From DASZZX01 sp036260415 (lineage in GTDB: Bacteria; Actinomycetota; Nitriliruptoria; Nitriliruptorales; JAHWKO01), in contig DASZZX010000319.1 in NCBI GenBank assembly GCA_036260415.1, positions 1 through 7,788 on the forward strand: a DNA stretch of 7,788 nucleotides, written 5' to 3'. This document shows positions 5,757 to 7,788 of the stretch, in pieces. The position numbers were made by a program, and so were the translations under genes. Numbering within the stretch: the stretch's first letter is position 1; the number at the start of each line of letters is the position of its first letter. The notes beneath the pieces are model-generated. The model did not search any database. It worked only from the letters and a program-made list of their open reading frames with translations, and was not told where the DNA came from.

Positions 5757-7616
5757 CTATTCCTGCGCCGGCGCCGCCACGTGGGCGGCCCGGTCCGCGG
5801 GCCGGGCATCCGGCGGGTCGCCGATGATGACCTCACGCAGCCACGCGTGGCTATCGCGCATCCAGGTGCGCCATGCCAGCCGGGTGCGGGTCATCGGCCC
5901 CTCGCCGCGGATGATCGCCCCTAGCTCGTCCCAGTCGGGTTCGCCGTACGTCCAGCGTCCGACCTCCTGGTCGTAGCGCAGGGTCCGATCGGGCAGTTCG
6001 ACACCCATGGCCCAGAGCCTGGGGATGTAGGTGCTCAGCCACTCCTGCCGGGCCTGCTCGTTGGTCTGCGTCTTGATGCCCCACTGCAGGGCCGTGTCGC
6101 GTTCCGCCGGGGTGTCGTGCCCGAAGAACAGCAGGATCGGCTGCCACCAGCGTTGCACCGCCTCCTGCAGCATCTCGAACTGCTGCTGGGTGCCGGTGGC
6201 CAGCGCGAGCATGATGTCCTCGCCGTGCCGGAAGTGCAGCGACTCCTCGGCGACGACCCGCCGCATGATGCGCAGGTACACCGCGTAGGAGGTGTCGAGC
6301 AGCGCGCGCTGGGTGACGATCGCGGCGCCGTCGACCAGGTAGCCGATACAGGCCACGTCACCCCACGTGAACGTGGAGTAGTGGAAGACGTTGTGGAACT
6401 TGGTCCGGCCGGCCAGCAGGTCGTCCGCCATCTGCTGACGGCTCTTGACGCCGAGCTCCTCGGCGGCGCGGTAGATCAGCTGTGCGTGACCGACCTCGTC
6501 TTGCACCTTGGCGGCCAGTGACCGCTTGCGGCGCATCGTCGGGGCACGCGCGATCCACTCGCGCTCGGGCAGCGCGCCCATCAGCTCGGAGTTGGCGTGC
6601 ATCTCGATGAACCGGAACGCGACCTGCCGGTACTCGTCGGGCATCCAGTCGCTGGCCTCCACCTTGCCGCCAGCAGCCAGGCCCTCGCGGAACTCCTCGG
6701 TACGCCGCGCGTCGGTGGTCCGCCCTGACGGTGACGGCGACCGCGGCCGAGCGTCGAGGTTGGAGCGCGGGCGTGGCGGGACGCCCCCGTCAGGATCGGC
6801 GTCGGCGACGATCCGTCCCCACGCCACCCACGCCGGCTGCTCGACCGCGCCGTACAGGTCGCGGAACCGCCGCCCCGCCCGCTCGCCGGGCCAGTCGGGA
6901 GGGGTCAGCTCCGGCGGCAGTCCCGGGTCGAGGAACAGGAACTTGCGCCACTCGTGGACCAGGATCAGCCGCCGGCGCAGCGCCTCCGGCTCGCTGGCGT
7001 CGTGCGCGTCCGCGGCGGACGCGAAGCCTGCGAGGAACCAGCGGTAGCGGGCTGCGAGACCCTGGAGATCGTAGGCGCGTCCGGCCAGCGCGAGGTCGTC
7101 GCCGTCGTCGGCGCGTGACGTGAACGTCTCGACCCGGCCCACCACACCGTGCTTGGCGAGCACCGTGTCCAGCCGCGCCCCGAGGTCCCACGGGCAGGCC
7201 CACAGAGCCGGCCCGATCGAGCCGTACCCCAGCCACTCCAGCTCGCGTCGCAGGCTGTCGCGGGATGCGCGGTGCTCCTCGGGGAACGAGTACGCCAGCA
7301 GCCGCCAGCGACCGTCCCACACGAGCCGGCGCCGCAGGTAGATCCGCTCGGCGGCCTCCTCCAGCCGCCGCCGTCCCGCGTCGGTCAACGAGTAGGCCGC
7401 CAGCCGCCCCACCCTGCGCGGTTCGATCAGGCCCTGGCCCGCGAGTCGGCGCACCGCCTGGCGGGTGGCCGCGGGCGTGATCCCCAGAAGGTGCAGCGTG
7501 CGGGTGAGCGCCCCGAGCCACATCTGCCCGCCGGAGGGCAGGACCAGGTCGCCGAGGACCGTGAGCAGCATCGAGCGGGCGTTGGGCGGCCCCGACGCTG
7601 AAGGGCCGTCGGCCAC
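5757..7616 (-). CDS. paaA: PaaX-PaaA fusion: repressor joined to phenylacetyl-CoA epoxidase catalytic subunit
   Basis: One uninterrupted frame encodes 619 residues. Residues about 13-270 are a complete PaaX-type repressor: a winged-helix domain beginning RSMLLTVLGDLVLPSGG (14-30) with LGITPAATRQAVRRLAGQGL (44-63), a central domain (WDGRWRLLAYSFPEEHR, 100-116) and the conserved C-terminal part (HEWRKFLFLDPGLPPELTPP, 221-240). PaaX normally represses paa genes and is released by phenylacetyl-CoA. A Pro/Arg/Ser-rich linker follows (about 272-304). Residues about 305-600 are PaaA, the diiron epoxidase subunit, with DWMPDEYRQ (323-331), Glu344, KVQDEVGH (370-377; Glu374, His377), TKFHNVFHYSTFTWGD (405-420) and EESLHFRHGED (457-467; Glu458, His461). 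The linker has no internal stop. The only later in-frame GTG or ATG codons fall inside the PaaA domain (residues 319 and 325). The GTG at 7616 is chosen over the one at 7631 because GGAAGG lies seven bases upstream. This gene leads the paa operon. Confidence 0.92.
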   Translation of the reverse strand: MADGPSASGPPNARSMLLTVLGDLVLPSGGQMWLGALTRTLHLLGITPAATRQAVRRLAGQGLIEPRRVGRLAAYSLTDAGRRRLEEAAERIYLRRRLVWDGRWRLLAYSFPEEHRASRDSLRRELEWLGYGSIGPALWACPWDLGARLDTVLAKHGVVGRVETFTSRADDGDDLALAGRAYDLQGLAARYRWFLAGFASAADAHDASEPEALRRRLILVHEWRKFLFLDPGLPPELTPPDWPGERAGRRFRDLYGAVEQPAWVAWGRIVADADPDGGVPPRPRSNLDARPRSPSPSGRTTDARRTEEFREGLAAGGKVEASDWMPDEYRQVAFRFIEMHANSELMGALPEREWIARAPTMRRKRSLAAKVQDEVGHAQLIYRAAEELGVKSRQQMADDLLAGRTKFHNVFHYSTFTWGDVACIGYLVDGAAIVTQRALLDTSYAVYLRIMRRVVAEESLHFRHGEDIMLALATGTQQQFEMLQEAVQRWWQPILLFFGHDTPAERDTALQWGIKTQTNEQARQEWLSTYIPRLWAMGVELPDRTLRYDQEVGRWTYGEPDWDELGAIIRGEGPMTRTRLAWRTWMRDSHAWLREVIIGDPPDARPADRAAHVAAPAQE

Positions 7617-7622
7617 GATCCC

Positions 7623-7628
7623 GCCTTC
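7623..7628 (-). promoter_or_regulatory. Ribosome binding site deciding the paaX-paaA start
   Basis: On the minus strand GGAAGG is followed by seven bases and then the GTG at 7614-7616. The upstream in-frame GTG at 7629-7631 has no comparable site before it, so translation most likely begins at 7616. Confidence 0.55.
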
Positions 7629-7632
7629 CACC

Positions 7633-7664
7633 GACGACGTGTGACAGCCTCACGTCCGTCGTGA
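7633..7664. promoter_or_regulatory. Inverted repeat upstream of paaX-paaA, candidate operator
   Basis: GACGACGTG (7633-7641) faces CACGTCCGTC (7651-7660) across nine bases. The arms are inverted copies of GACGGACGTG, one of them lacking a single G, and the inner GACGTG/CACGTC pairs are perfect. On the minus strand 7664-7651 reads TCACGACGGACGTG, nearly identical to 862-875. A possible -10 hexamer TACACT (7674-7669, minus strand) lies just upstream. If it is real, the repeat would sit at the start of the transcript, where a bound PaaX-type protein could block transcription. No good -35 is visible. It does not match the TGATTC-type site I recall for enterobacterial PaaX. Confidence 0.35.
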
Positions 7665-7788
7665 GCACAGTGTAGTACGCGGTCCCACGCGGCGCTGATC
7701 CCGCGGTCGGCCTGCCGTCGGCGACGCACGACGGGCGCCTCGCCGGAGCCTCGCGGCGGCGGTCCAGCCCTGAACGCGCGGCCCACGG
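7665..7788. other. Upstream flank of the paa operon, no gene identified
   Basis: These 124 bases hold the candidate -10 TACACT on the minus strand (7669-7674). Otherwise I see no RNA gene and no reading frame with recognisable protein sequence. Open frames running in from the right edge look like GC-rich background, rich in Arg and Pro. A neighbouring gene may begin or end beyond the window. Confidence 0.3.

Noticed and set aside
5411..5836. N-terminal extension of paaC (about 142 codons) to an upstream start at 5836
   Set aside because: The extension overlaps paaB and the end of paaA in another frame and has no PaaC sequence. The GTG at 5410 has a strong ribosome site and abuts the paaB stop.
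6705..6803. Frameshift or lost stop codon creating a false PaaX-PaaA fusion
   Set aside because: Not fully excluded. However, the frame is the same on both sides of the linker, codon third positions stay G/C-rich, and no ribosome site or start codon for a separate PaaA is seen in any nearby position, so a true fusion is the simpler reading.
6790..7668. Minus-strand open frame overlapping the PaaX half in another frame
   Set aside because: The product is low-complexity Arg/Ala/Gly sequence, while the PaaX frame carries all conserved family motifs.
7427..7786. Minus-strand open frame at the right edge upstream of paaX-paaA
   Set aside because: It overlaps the PaaX start in another frame, reads as Arg-rich low-complexity sequence and spans the likely promoter region.

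Overview
The window is very GC-rich (coding third positions are almost all G or C). Genes are tightly packed with frequent GTG starts and GTGA-type overlaps. This suits a high-GC actinobacterium (Actinomycetota), but nothing in the window fixes the lineage, so this is inference. No RNA genes, mobile elements or CRISPR arrays are visible. Eight coding regions fill nearly all of it.

Left part (1-2561). An alpha/beta hydrolase on the minus strand (55-825) is divergent, across 142 bases, from a plus-strand pair that overlaps by 8 bases. The pair is a small SRPBCC (polyketide cyclase/START-like) protein (968-1450) and a membrane protein (1443-2561). The membrane protein joins an N-terminal ferritin-like diiron domain to a VIT1/CCC1 iron/manganese transporter domain, as in the MbfA family.

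Middle (2562-3992). A single plus-strand gene (2724-3881) encodes a receiver-like domain, a basic disordered linker and a GAF-like domain. It has no DNA-binding or kinase domain. It converges on the right-hand operon, and a 7-bp-stem hairpin sits between the two.

Right part (3993-7616, minus strand). This is a phenylacetyl-CoA epoxidase operon transcribed right to left: a paaX-paaA fusion, then paaB, paaC and paaD. PaaA is the catalytic diiron subunit, PaaC its partner, PaaB a bridging subunit, and PaaD a Fe-S assembly-type protein. The reductase gene paaE is not in the window. The first gene is the standout. One uninterrupted frame of 619 codons encodes a full-length PaaX-type transcriptional repressor, a roughly 30-residue Pro/Arg/Ser linker and an essentially full-length PaaA. 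The pathway's phenylacetyl-CoA-responsive regulator is therefore covalently joined to the enzyme subunit that consumes phenylacetyl-CoA.

A 14-base element, TCA-N-GACGGACGTG, occurs upstream of the fusion gene and again, inside an inverted repeat, upstream of the hydrolase. It is a candidate shared operator, but statistically weak. The hydrolase may thus belong to the same aromatic-acid regulon; this is speculative.
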